Below are positions 12,300-22,865 of a DNA stretch of 64,000 nucleotides, piece after piece. Location of the stretch: contig OY720642.1 in NCBI GenBank assembly GCA_963169105.1, forward strand, positions 15,556,965 to 15,620,964. Direction: 5' to 3'. The position numbers and the translations under genes are program-made. The number at the start of each line of letters is the position of its first letter. Position 1 is the first letter of the stretch. The notes below the pieces were generated by a model. That model worked only from the letters and a program-made list of their open reading frames with translations, made no database searches and was not told the DNA's origin. The stretch is from Ceriagrion tenellum (taxonomy: Eukaryota > Arthropoda > Insecta > Odonata > Coenagrionidae).

Positions 12300-12890
12300 T
12301 AATCGAGCCTGTCTCCGCGACCCACCCATGAGGTCACTCATCTATCGCACCAAGGGGTGAGGATGGGAAATGGGTGGGAGGGAAGGAAGGGGAGGAGTCA
12401 CCGGACAAAAACCCGACAGCGACGAGCACAGCGCCGCGTCTCCCTTCGATTGACGCGGCGCTGGCGTGTTTTGTTTGTCCAGGCATCAATCACCCTACCA
12501 CTTCAGCCGCTACGAATCGCGCACTTCTCTCCGTCAATGCGCCCCTCAAACTGTCCACTGTGCACTGCGCACCACCCACTCTACCCCCATCACCCCCGTC
12601 CACCCTCTTCATTCGACCCAACCCTCTTACTCCCTCCCCCTCCGCCCCCACGCTATAGGCCATCGAAGGGAAAAAATAAAAGTAACCGGCTTCCACGCTG
12701 GCGGTGTTTGTACTCTCCCGTTTTGTGTGGTTCCGCCGGGAGAGGCGACGTGTCTCCACTTGTGCTTGCTGCCCGTATGCCCCCGACCGACACCCCCTGC
12801 CTTCGCCCCCACCCCTTCACGCCGTCAGCCGTTTCCTTGATTCCCGAGGCGCGCAGTAATTTTCCTTTTTTTGCAATTGGGTGACGAGAT
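12300..12890. other. GC-rich, CpG-containing patch
   Basis: This interval is markedly more GC- and CpG-rich than its surroundings (for example cgacagcgacgagcacagcg and gacgcggcgctggcg). It generates several overlapping open frames on both strands: 175, 124 and 94 codons plus, 89 and 61 codons minus. All are proline-, serine- or arginine-rich. Overlap in nearly every frame is what GC-rich DNA with few stop codons gives by chance, so none is called as a gene. It could be a CpG-rich promoter or first exon of a host gene, but no splice-supported or conserved protein is visible. Confidence 0.45.
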
Positions 12891-13945
12891 TAAGTGGCTG
12901 GGGAATAAAGGGGGTAGTTTAAGCGAGAATCTTCCAAACATATAATCAGGAGCATATTCGAACTTGCGTACAAACTCCAGCAGCTCTAGGTAGCAAGATG
13001 TAAGTATTGTAATATTAGTGGAGCAATGATATACTTCTATATGACTGTAACACTCAGTAATTTAATAAATGTATCACTATAAATCTTTGACATGACTTCA
13101 TTTTTTCATGTGGTATGTTCATAACTCCTTCAAAATGGAAGGATTTTTTGTGATTCTGAAAATAATACTTTAGTGACCATTAGATTTATTTTTTTTAATG
13201 GTCAACGAAACTTTGGAACTATAGATTGATGGTATTTTGAAGAGATCTTGGTGTAATCAATTCCTCATCATAAAGACCCGATAGTGTCTCTCTGGAGTGC
13301 ATACGCTTACCATTTCCGATGAAAAATAGCCTGGTAGTTTTGGTAAATATCTCGGAAAGTAGTGCGGAATAGGATATTTTGGATAAGGATAATTTGGTAT
13401 ATAAAGAAGGATGAGATGTTTGTTATTTAAACGACACAAAATTTATTGATTTCTGAGTGAGAAGATGTTTTCCTTAAGCTATAATAAGCCAGTGGGGAGG
13501 CTGGAATTGTCTCGCAACGCCCTTCATGGCGACGGTACCCTTTTTGTGAGCTGAAGACAGGAGCATCATCGGTGCGTTACCCAGTAGACTCGACAAGATA
13601 TTCTAGGGCGTTCATGGGGTGCATCAATGGCCTCAGTGTTTTGGCAAGGTCTGTAGGGTCAAGTTACACCATGTGCTCACTATTTACGTCTATTGATAAC
13701 CAAATCACAAGTAGTCTTCATTTTAGTAACTGTTAATCTAATTTCATTCATCGCTTCACATAACCTGTGATTTTTGAATTCATTAATTTTCCTCGAAAAG
13801 TCTACGTACCCACATTAGAGGCATAAGTTCTCTAGCGATAGCTGTAGTATAGAAACAAATATAATTATAGTAATGTTGAGCCAAAGTATACCGTAACTTA
13901 TAGCAAATATTGTGGCTGGAAATTGAAGTATGAAGAATAATTCTA
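12891..13945. other. Unassigned DNA
   Basis: No recognisable feature. Part of the last 200 bases may be a degraded upstream portion of the LINE that starts at 13946, but I cannot align a frame through it. Confidence 0.5.
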
Positions 13946-14450
13946 GTTAGGCTACACCTCGAATACGCCGCGAGCATTTGGGACCCTGGTCAAATAGACT
14001 TAGCAAAAAAAGTTAATAAAATACAAAGGAAAGCAGCGCGCTTCGTTAAAAACGGCTACGAGCGTACATGTAGTATCTCACAACTTTTGAAGGGACTGAG
14101 GTGGGAGCCCCTAGAGACTCGGGGGCTGCACCCTAGGCTTAGCTTACTTGATAAATTCAGAACTGATATTTTTCAGAGCGACATAGAGGACATTATCATA
14201 ACTCCTCACTACATCTCTAGGTCTGACAGATGCAATAAAATAAGAGAGATACACTGGCGAACAGATAGGTCTTTCCGCGAACAATAAGCGAATATAATAA
14301 AAATTAAGCTAACGAAATACACTCTTATAATTCATGTCACCATTTCAACTCCAAAAAACTTATACCTTTACACGACCTAACACTCCCTGCCACACGACCA
14401 TGCGGCGGCTTGCGGGGTATTTTGTAGAAGTATTTAGTGAAATTTACAAT
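13946..14450 (+). mobile_element. Jockey/CR1-like LINE C-terminal fragment, frame intact
   Basis: One open frame runs from 13946 to the stop at 14285-14287. It reads VRLHLEYAASIWDPGQIDL, then KIQRKAARFVKNGYERT, then LRWEPLETRGLHPRLSLLDK, then ITPHYISRSDRCNKIREI, ending near RTDRSF. These are the standard landmarks (LEYAxxVWDP, VQRRAARFV, LGWxxLExRRxxxRLxLLYK, RSDxxNKIRxI) of the connection and C-terminal region of LINE ORF2. No internal stop or frameshift was found in 113 codons, so this is one of the less decayed copies here. The expected final WNxLP segment is missing because the frame stops early. A 3' untranslated region follows, including gcggcttgcggggtattttg at 14403-14422, before ordinary AT-rich DNA resumes. 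Confidence 0.88.
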
Positions 14451-17400
14451 GATCCCAGGAAAGAGAAATATCAATTATATAGCGAAGCAAGAGAAGAGAT
14501 ACGCTGAGAGCCAGTAAACAGCGTTTATTTGTATTTCTGAAAGTTAAAACTCTTTTTGTCAGTATTTACTTTTCCCCTCCTGTCTTAGTTGTCATTTATA
14601 GAAGATAGAGCTCATGAGCATCAATATGTTGCAGCATTAGAACACAAATGAAAAAATAAGAGAATTAAAAATGCCAAAAATGAAAAATGGCCCTAACTTC
14701 AGTTTTTTCGACCACTACACTACATTGTACATTAAGCAGAAAAGGAAACGGGGATTTTTGGATCTAGGGGTTCAAGAGGCGTGGCACAGGAACGTGAAAA
14801 TGCGCAGTTGAATTCCTGTCATCCGAGAAGAAAAGAGAAATATCACGGAACGTACGATGAAGGATGGAAACTATTTGTCCCGAGGCGCATCGAGAAGGCA
14901 AAGATTGGGAGAAATAACATTTTTTTTCTAGATTTTCTTACTTGGAAGGAAGAGTTGAAAGTAAATATAACGAAAGTATTTATCTCTAGTGAATCGCTGC
15001 GTTATTTTTCTTATTCATGACTAAAATTCAAAGTAAACCATCAAGCGTCATTTAAAATACTCATTCAAAAGGTAAAGTAAGTTGAAAGAAGAGGTGATGC
15101 ATAGCACTCTGCAATTAACTCAATAATGCACACATCATAATCAAAGAAATATCACAACACCCATGAGAAGGATGGGAATGTCACTTCATCGTTAGATGCT
15201 CCCCATTTAATTGAATCATTGCTGCTTTGGCATTTATTTTCAAATGAAAGAGAATTCGCTTAGGCATTCAAAATAGGATTCCAATGACACAACGGTCTGC
15301 GTGTTACAGCAGTTACATTATTTTTTCCTCAGCACCAAAATACTATTTATTCGAATCTAATAAAAACGTATGTTTAATATCTTAATTCTATTACAAGTAA
15401 AACTATAAAACGTATATTCTAGGACATCATATCTGCATACAATTGGAGATTATTTAAGTTACAAAAGTAATAAGACATCAGAAAATTAATGAAAGAGTCA
15501 TTTAAATAATCTCCATGTCGTATAGGGCTTATTTAGAACTCTATGTCGTCTTGGTAATTTTTGTAAAAAGCTTTGGTCTATTTTTGTAATTAAAAAACAT
15601 AATTCAGCATGGTTCATTATAGTGGACTGCATTGCTCTATTTACTTCATGATAGGATATTTTCAATGAGAGGCATCCGTTTACATTGCATTATTTAAACC
15701 AAAAAAACTTGCCTAAATCTATTCCAAAATAAAATATTTCACATATCGTGGTTCTATACATACGATAATTAGGAAAATATAACGATATAAAGTTTTGTGC
15801 ACAAAATAAGAGTTACTCTCATAGAATGCCGCAGTAATAGGCCATCGAGTACTTACAGTATATTTGACTGGGATTATCACAGCAAAGTGAGAATGAGGCT
15901 GAAGAAGTGTTCATTCTTACCTAAAATAGAAAAAGGGTATAAGTCAGAAAGGTATTGCGAGTTACATAAATATAATCATTAAGTATCATCAATTACATTT
16001 CGTTACATTAAACGAAGGTTTTCAATTTTTAGAGTATTTTTTTCAGCACTGAGACATTGTGACTGCTTGAAAAAAGTGGTTATACCATGTTAGAGTTAAA
16101 TATGTGTTTTATCTATCAAACATAAAGTAACGTAATGCTTGTTTTTTATTTCAAACATTCAGGTAAATGTAACCCGTATTGCAAGAAAATACGTAATCTC
16201 AAAGGTTACAAGTTAATATAGAGGGAAATGATTTTTAATAATTTTGCATGGTAATTTTTATCAAAAGGCAAGCGAGTATATGCCGACCATCGGGAGGCAA
16301 AAATATGCTGTGAGACCAAGGAGTTGACACTTAGGAAATACATGTGAATGAGAAAAACAGGGTAGAGTCTTATACCATATAGATTTTTAATTTTAAGCAA
16401 TCAAAGAAAAAATTTCAGTCAAACCGTTTGAACACAGCAAATACAGCTCAAGGCAAAATTTAAGTAACAGTGACTAAATAGCATTTATTAATATTAAAGC
16501 ATGCCGCTTCCATTCACCATCAAAAGCTTCAAACGTTGATGTTAAAAGAGGGATAAATAGCGTCGGAAATATGACACTCATTGCATGCCGGGTATGTTAC
16601 ATATGCCTTTTTAAAATTCCACAGTATGGTATTCTTCTCTGAAAAGAATTAAGAGAACTAAGGTCGGAACTTCTCATGTGATTTTTCTTGGATGCATGCC
16701 AGGTATTTTTCTTGAGTCGAGGATACTTTCCTCACACTGCCCTACACTTACTTTTTTATGGAAGTCATTTTGTAAAACTGGTATAACCTTGCATTTGAAA
16801 GGCAGACAGTAATAGCTTAACCATTTGAAATGAGAGCACTTTAAGGTTTTAAGTCCGTTATTTCTTTCTACGTGTTCCCATTCCGTATCTTGAGCGCAAT
16901 GCTCGCTTGGATTAAAAGCAGCTCACGAGAGGGACTCCTACAAAATCGATTAAAGAATCCAGGAATATTAAATGTTCGTGACAGGCGTGTGAGAGGAGTC
17001 ATACTTGAAATACTAACGTAGAGCCACGGCCAGGAAGACTATATGTTTCTTCTGAAGCTTAATACCCGGAACGATACATCATGCTGACACTGAATCGCCC
17101 AGAATAACTCCAGTTAGATATGAAACGGGATTTTCATAATGGACCTTCATCCTCAAACCGTTGTGCAGTATAATGTGAAATTTCCGAGTTCTTGAGGGAT
17201 TTAAAAATTTCTCCGAGATAGGAGTATCTTTTAAAGGGGACAACATCGGAAATTATTTGAGTTTCCAGTACTTTTTTCTGATAAGAAGCTTAAACAAGAA
17301 AAAGTTAAGACCGTGTAACACTGGCAAGATGAGGTGATTCATAAGGGCTATGCATCCCACTGCCTTCACAGGCTCTCGAAATTCCAGAGTGTGATAAAGG

Positions 17401-17932
17401 ACACGTGAAGGTGTTTTAGCGCTTTTTCTATGGACGCCAAGGAGGCAAGCGACGGCTTGTTTGGAGTTATTGCATGGAGACGAGTAGGTTAGAGGTCGTG
17501 GGCATCAAAGAATGGAGAATGTTTTGGCTGAACAGTTTTTTTCTGACTCCCAGGAGCGTGGATGTGAATATATTTTCTACTCATTGTCAGAGATAGAGGT
17601 TTGGCTTCCAAACGAACACGGCCAAACGTGACTGAAATATGTCATCATACATAGTTTCATTCATTCCACTATTCTTCACTAAAAGGGTTATCCGGTAACA
17701 TCTGAGAACGGTTGATAATTCTTGCTTTCTTGCTGGGACACACTAAAAGCGAAACTAATTCATATACACATATTTTTCTAGAGGGTCGTTTCCCCAAAAT
17801 TTGAATTAAATAGGCTATAGGTGCCTTCATATTCCTTTAGTAAAGTAGAATGATGGTAATACAATATATGGAATATATAATAAGTATTATATATATTTTT
17901 AGTTAAACACAGTTTAACTTAAAGTTATGTAT
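14451..17932. other. Unassigned AT-rich DNA with one small inverted repeat
   Basis: Short open frames only (at most 79 codons), none with a motif. A perfect 13-base inverted repeat, ggagattatttaa at 15445-15457 and ttaaataatctcc at 15502-15514, encloses 44 bases. Otherwise nothing recognised. Confidence 0.5.
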
Positions 17933-18494
17933 TGTGACGAATTTTCGGCACAAATTTGGCCATAATTTCGCCGCGGAAATTTTCGCTCGCGGACATCGTC
18001 GCGAGCTGGACATAACGCGAGAAGTGCGGTAGGGGGATTTCAAAGTGCGCACTGTCGGCGATATTGCGCGTTGTCGGCGATATTGTGCGACAAGAACAAG
18101 GTGCTCTACTTTTATAGTGAATTCGCATCTGGCGTCCTCTTTTCGGAACTTTGTGGCAATAGTGCTCCTCTACGCCGCCGTCTCAACCAATGGCTGGACG
18201 AACAGTTCCCCTACTTCCCCCTTCTCCACTGATCCAGAGCTACCTCCCCTCCTTTTGACTGCGCTGACCGGACGTTTCATCGCAGCGGCTCTCTCCTCTG
18301 CCAGCCACCGAAGTGTGTAGTCAGCAGGCATCGTTTGTCAAGTTTCGGCAGCTAGCCTGCGGGCCTCATTGTCGTGTAATCATAATTGTAATTTAGTATA
18401 TTAAATATAGTGTGACTGTTGGAAATCAATCCGTATTGGTCATTTTGGACTCCTTTCCTACTGTGTCAATTCGTTTTTCCGCGACGTTCGTCGC
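17933..18494 (+). mobile_element. Probable solo LTR of a gypsy-like retrotransposon
   Basis: A 562-bp block begins tgtgacgaa and ends ttcgtcgc, a short imperfect inverted repeat. It is flanked on both sides by the pentamer tgtat (17928-17932 and 18495-18499), as expected for a 5-bp target-site duplication. Inside, a TATA-like cttttatagtg lies at about 18109-18119 and an AT-rich attaaatat, a possible polyadenylation region, near 18400. The block is clearly more GC- and CpG-rich than its flanks. No internal gag or pol region or second LTR lies nearby, so recombination between two LTRs would have left it. Open frames inside (91 codons plus, 67 codons minus) are incidental. The terminal CA of a classical LTR is changed, which lowers confidence. 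Confidence 0.6.
18048..18085 (+). repeat. Short tandem duplication inside the LTR
   Basis: The unit gtcggcgatattg occurs twice, about 22 bases apart, as part of actgtcggcgatattgcgcg followed by ttgtcggcgatattgtgcg. Short duplications of this kind are common in LTR U3 regions and may represent a duplicated regulatory element. Confidence 0.7.
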
Positions 18495-18499
18495 TGTAT

Positions 18500-19753
18500 A
18501 TTGACACAAGAAAGCTGATTTGATGAAAAATGATTTCCTATTTGTTATTTGACTAAAAAAGGATATTTTCTTACGCCAAAATTTTATCCATACATTTTTA
18601 CTACAATTTACGTTTAACATAAAATTTATCTTACCGTACCTGTCTTAAGTGATGCATGACATAGGTGATCATATTTAAAAGTTTTTCACAATATGTTTAA
18701 CTCATATAATAGTGTACCTCCTCATTCGTTATAAAACATTTTTTTTAATTTTGTCTTTTACATATAAAAAACCGTATATTTTCACAATATTTTGGCATAA
18801 TGCTTTAAGTCTACAATAACGTCTGCAGCCATAATGCAGTCGTTTCTCTCATTCAGCATTACCATTTTACATGAAATAAAATAATATGAATGTCCAATAG
18901 TACCTTTAATAAAACTTTTGTCAAACATAAGAGGATAAATATTTCCCTTTAAATACATGTAAAATTCATACAGTTAAATAAACCAGTGGTTAAGAGTTTT
19001 AACTTCGAGAACAAGAGTAATTTAAGTATATATTCAGAGATGGCAGACTTCGGGTGAAGGGGGTAACATTAGGAGGAACATTTCGTTAGTGAGGAAGATA
19101 ATTAGAGAATTTAAGATTCGACGGAAGGAAGAATAAAACCCAATTGGGAACAAACACTAACACAAAGACAAGTACTATGAGTTAGAACGATCGAAGAAAT
19201 CCCGACAATGTGTAGTTGGTATCTACTTAAAATGAGTCTCAAAATTTGCATGATTAAGGTACAAATGATGGATGTTTAGTGGAAATAAATTCTTTTACGA
19301 AATACACTACTCATAGCATCTGTCGACAATAACCAGTAACCATGCTATGAAATGAGTCGCACTTTCATCGAGTTAGAAGATTCTCCGAGTGTAGATAAAA
19401 TTGATAAATTTTTCCGATCTATAAGAGCTTTTATACCTCATTAGACATCTCCTGAAACTTAATGCAATAAATAAACATCATATGGAATTTCAAAATTTTT
19501 CTCTCACATCTGGTACCCCGGAGATTAGGCAGCTCTCAAAGCTAATGTGCTTTTCCAGTTGCGTGCATGCACGGCGTACTGGGCTGGGAATACTGCAAGC
19601 AGGCTACTTCAAGGAGGGCATTCATTATATGACACGTTTTGTTTTGCTGTTTAAACATATTTTACGTATTTGGTTAGGGATATTTTTGATAATTTTTGAA
19701 CTATTGAGCCTTGTTTAAAGGTTTTGCTTTCAAGGTCTGTAGTTCTTTTACAA
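18500..19753. other. Unassigned AT-rich DNA
   Basis: No gene or repeat recognised. The longest open frame (78 codons at 19482-19718) has a hydrophobic C-terminal stretch but no family signature. Confidence 0.5.
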
Positions 19754-20068
19754 CAGGGGTTCCCAACTATTTCAGTCAAGGAGCCCTTTTCAAAGTTTAA
19801 GTTCCTCGTGAAATCCCACAAATGCCTAGTGATAATTTACATCTACGTTACATTCAACAAATCACAAAATATAATAATATATTGGAATTACTAATAGCAA
19901 TGCAAATAAATAAATAAATAACAATTGTAAATAACGTTTGGTGGAAGCATAAATTTTCTTTTGGAATTTATTTCATCTTCATCACTACTGCGAACACAGC
20001 TTACTTGTCTTGGGGCATTTACGGATCCCCAAGGGGTCTGCGGAGCATAGTTTTGGATACAATGGTTA
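19754..20068 (+). mobile_element. hAT-like non-autonomous element
   Basis: The left end reads caggggttcccaactatttc followed by agtcaaggagccc, the typical start of hAT-derived repeats. The right part contains gatccccaaggggtctgcgg and then agcatagttttggatacaatg, a decayed version of the expected ggttgggaacccctg end. The interior has no transposase frame, so it is a MITE-like copy. The right inverted repeat has several substitutions and no 8-bp target-site duplication is clear, which suggests an old insertion. A short aataaataaataaataac run lies within it near 19904. Confidence 0.68.
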
Positions 20069-22265
20069 AACCAACGGTGAAAAGAGATTGAAAACAAATG
20101 TACAACAATCCTTGATACGCTTTAACCTTGTTTTTTGGCAAGTTGAAGATTTTCTAGGTGTGTACAAAAAAATTCGGTCAAGTGCGCTACGGAGATTAAG
20201 TTTAACGACTAAACGGCCACAACATTATATAATGCTACTTTTTAATCGTTTAAGTTTTAGGACGAGTAATGGAGCACAGCCAATCCTATTGGATAAATAC
20301 AACCATAGGTATAAAATGACCACGGGGGAAGTCACAGAAGCATGCATTTTGCCTCAAATACTATTCCTGCCACTTTCAAAGAACTACGAAACTGTCCACG
20401 CAGTAACTTTAACGGAGTCACTCGCTAGTGTCACACAATTCTATTCTTAGGGTCGCGGAAGACTAATGCCCCGATTGGAAAAGATGTCGATCAAGGCCGC
20501 ACCACTAGAATATAGTATTGGTTACAACAAGTAGTGGAACCTATACCACTCAGATGTTAAAATGTAATTGGCCTATAATGCAAACGACAAAAATCCATAC
20601 AGTTGCATACTTAGATACGGAGTCCATCAGCGTAATATATTCAATATTGCATTAAATCTCTTCAGAACAGTCATCGTACGCTTATACTCTATTAAAATAT
20701 AATCAGTGCAACCGAAAGCGAGAATAATTACAATGATGCAACACACTGCAAAGCTTAAATGAAAAACTGACAATAATTCGTTTTCAATAAATTAGCCTAT
20801 TAATCTCGGGAAAATAAAAAGAAATGATCAGGCACACCATCAAATTTCAATTGGTATTTTACGTTGTTTGATAACTAGAAGTAATGATTTTGAATAAGAA
20901 ATAATTAAATTTCTGCATGGGATCATTGATATTTTTGGAATGGAGGACTTCCAGGGCTCGCCACATTTAAAACTCGTTGCAGTAATGACATTTGAGAGCC
21001 AATTGCAGTGAATTGCAAGCAATTGCAGTGAGAGTGGAGGCAACGTATCATTAGATTGGGATACAAACTACTCTCGACTATTTATCCAAAGATGCTCAAA
21101 GGTTCCCTAATTCCATTTAAGAGATAATGAAGAACCACAAAGGATTTTGACTCCCCAGTCTAAGAGAGGAAATATTTCGATGAATGGTAAGTTACAATGT
21201 GTAATTTGCATCATCAGAATTTCCGTCCTCATGCTCGGCAGGTTTATAATGACAAGCAGTGTACCATCCAAACCTCTATTTTATAAGGCAGAAAATTCGT
21301 TTTGTTTCAGTTTGCACATTAGTTTATTTAATCCGAGTTGCAAGTACTTATTATATATCTAAAACATTACATATCTTCTGAGAACATAGCTTCCTGAGAG
21401 TAAACCTAGTATGAAAAAGAGATAAAAATACTGAAGAATAAAAATAGACAGGAAGGACAATGAAGGCGACCGACGCAAATGACACGCTCCTGACGCGAAA
21501 GCAACAAAAAGAAAAAAAATCACCACCAGCACTAAACCATTTGATAAGTAACTAGCATTTAATTCCTTGAATAAATATTTCTCCCGATGGAAAGAAGGTT
21601 TAAGCTTCACCGTCATATTTATGGTTTTGAAGATTCGAGGAGCTGAACTCAAACCAAAGTGGAAGAGATTATTTTTCAAAATCCGAGGTCGAGGACGCAG
21701 TTTTAAGAGCTCTGAGGTCGGAGAGCCTAAAAGAGAGAAGAGGAGCAGCATTAGCAAACGATTTAAAGGGGCAGGGGTTGTTTCAAAGAATTGAGTGGGG
21801 TTGTTTTGCGGCCGAAAGGACGAGAGTGGAGGGCGAGGTAGATTCTGGCGAGTGACGCGCTCAATGAGATAATTACACTCTCCTCGGACAATCAGCGAGT
21901 GACAAATGAAGGGCGTAAATGGAGCTTAACGAGGAAGAATGATCCATCCTGCCCTACTGCTCGTGACCTATTCTCCTCCACCAACACATCACTTTACACC
22001 CAATGCAGCCCTTCACCGAGCTACCCTTTCCACCTCCTGCGTCCTCCATCATATAGCCAACTCACTTCACGTTACAACCCTTGTGCAAATTCCCACCCCT
22101 CTTCAACGTCTTCAAACCCCATCTCCGCTTCTTTTTTACATAGCATCATCCCTCCCTCTCCACCATGCAACTTCATCCTGCCCTGTTGTTCTCCTTAGTG
22201 AGTGCCATCTCAATATTACTGTTGTGTCGATTTAAACTGCCCTAATTTCACTTCACGCTGGCCGG
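20069..22265. other. Unassigned DNA
   Basis: Open frames of 120 codons (20088-20450, plus), 132 codons (21359-21757, minus) and about 99 codons (21899-22235, plus, two frames) show no domain or conserved motif. A short direct repeat, caattgcagtga, occurs twice near 21000-21028. The 21960-22200 patch is pyrimidine-rich, which explains the serine- and proline-rich frames. Confidence 0.5.
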
Positions 22266-22865
22266 AGAGAATTTGGAGCAAGTAAATTCCTACACCTATC
22301 TCGAAAGCACTGTCACCTGGGGTGGAAGAAATGCGACGGATTTTAAGCAAAAAATAATCCAAGCTAAATAGAACTCAAGATGATAAGGCGACAAAGAAGA
22401 CTGGATTACAAATGAGGGAACAGTATGAGAAAATATTCGTACACAGTTAGGAAATCTGTGGATCAAAATCATGGGCTACTGAAAAATCAGACCAGAAAAG
22501 ACAAGAAGCTTGCAAAACCTAGCGTTATGGGAGGTTGTTGAAGATCAAATAGACGAATAAAATAAGAAATAAAGTTATATACGTAAAAATAGAAGAGAAT
22601 AGGATATAATAGAACACTACAGAAAAGAAGAATCTGATAGATTGAGCACAATCAAATGCACAACGGGTTTTAAAGACAAAATTGTAGGATAAATAGAGGA
22701 AAGAGTCCCAAGAGGAAGGCCAAAAAATAAAAACATGGGGCAAAAAAAAGGAAGTCTAGGGAAAAAGGAATTAGGGTGAGTAAATGATCTAGCATTAGAT
22801 TGGGAAGGATGGATGGCTGCAGTTCAATTTTAGGATTGCGAAACCAATGATAATGATAATGAGTT
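22266..22865 (+). mobile_element. Decayed LINE, reverse transcriptase 3' half
   Basis: The plus strand begins with ENLEQVNSYTYLESTVTWGG, the familiar LEQVNxFxYLGSxIT segment of LINE reverse transcriptases. It continues NATDFKQKIIQAK, matching EIKxRIxxAK. Many stops and frameshifts follow. Near the 3' end are VPRGRPKNK, matching the RPRGRPRxxW motif, and LALDWEGWMAAV, matching ARDRDGWRAxV. The element ends in an ATGATA-type simple repeat (caatgataatgataatga at 22845-22862), a normal LINE tail. The whole fragment is heavily mutated and older than the copies at 7.1 or 13.9 kb. Confidence 0.78.

Noticed and set aside
12357..12884. Longest open frame of the window (175 codons, plus)
   Set aside because: It lies in GC-rich DNA with long frames on both strands, has low-complexity proline/serine/arginine content and no domain.
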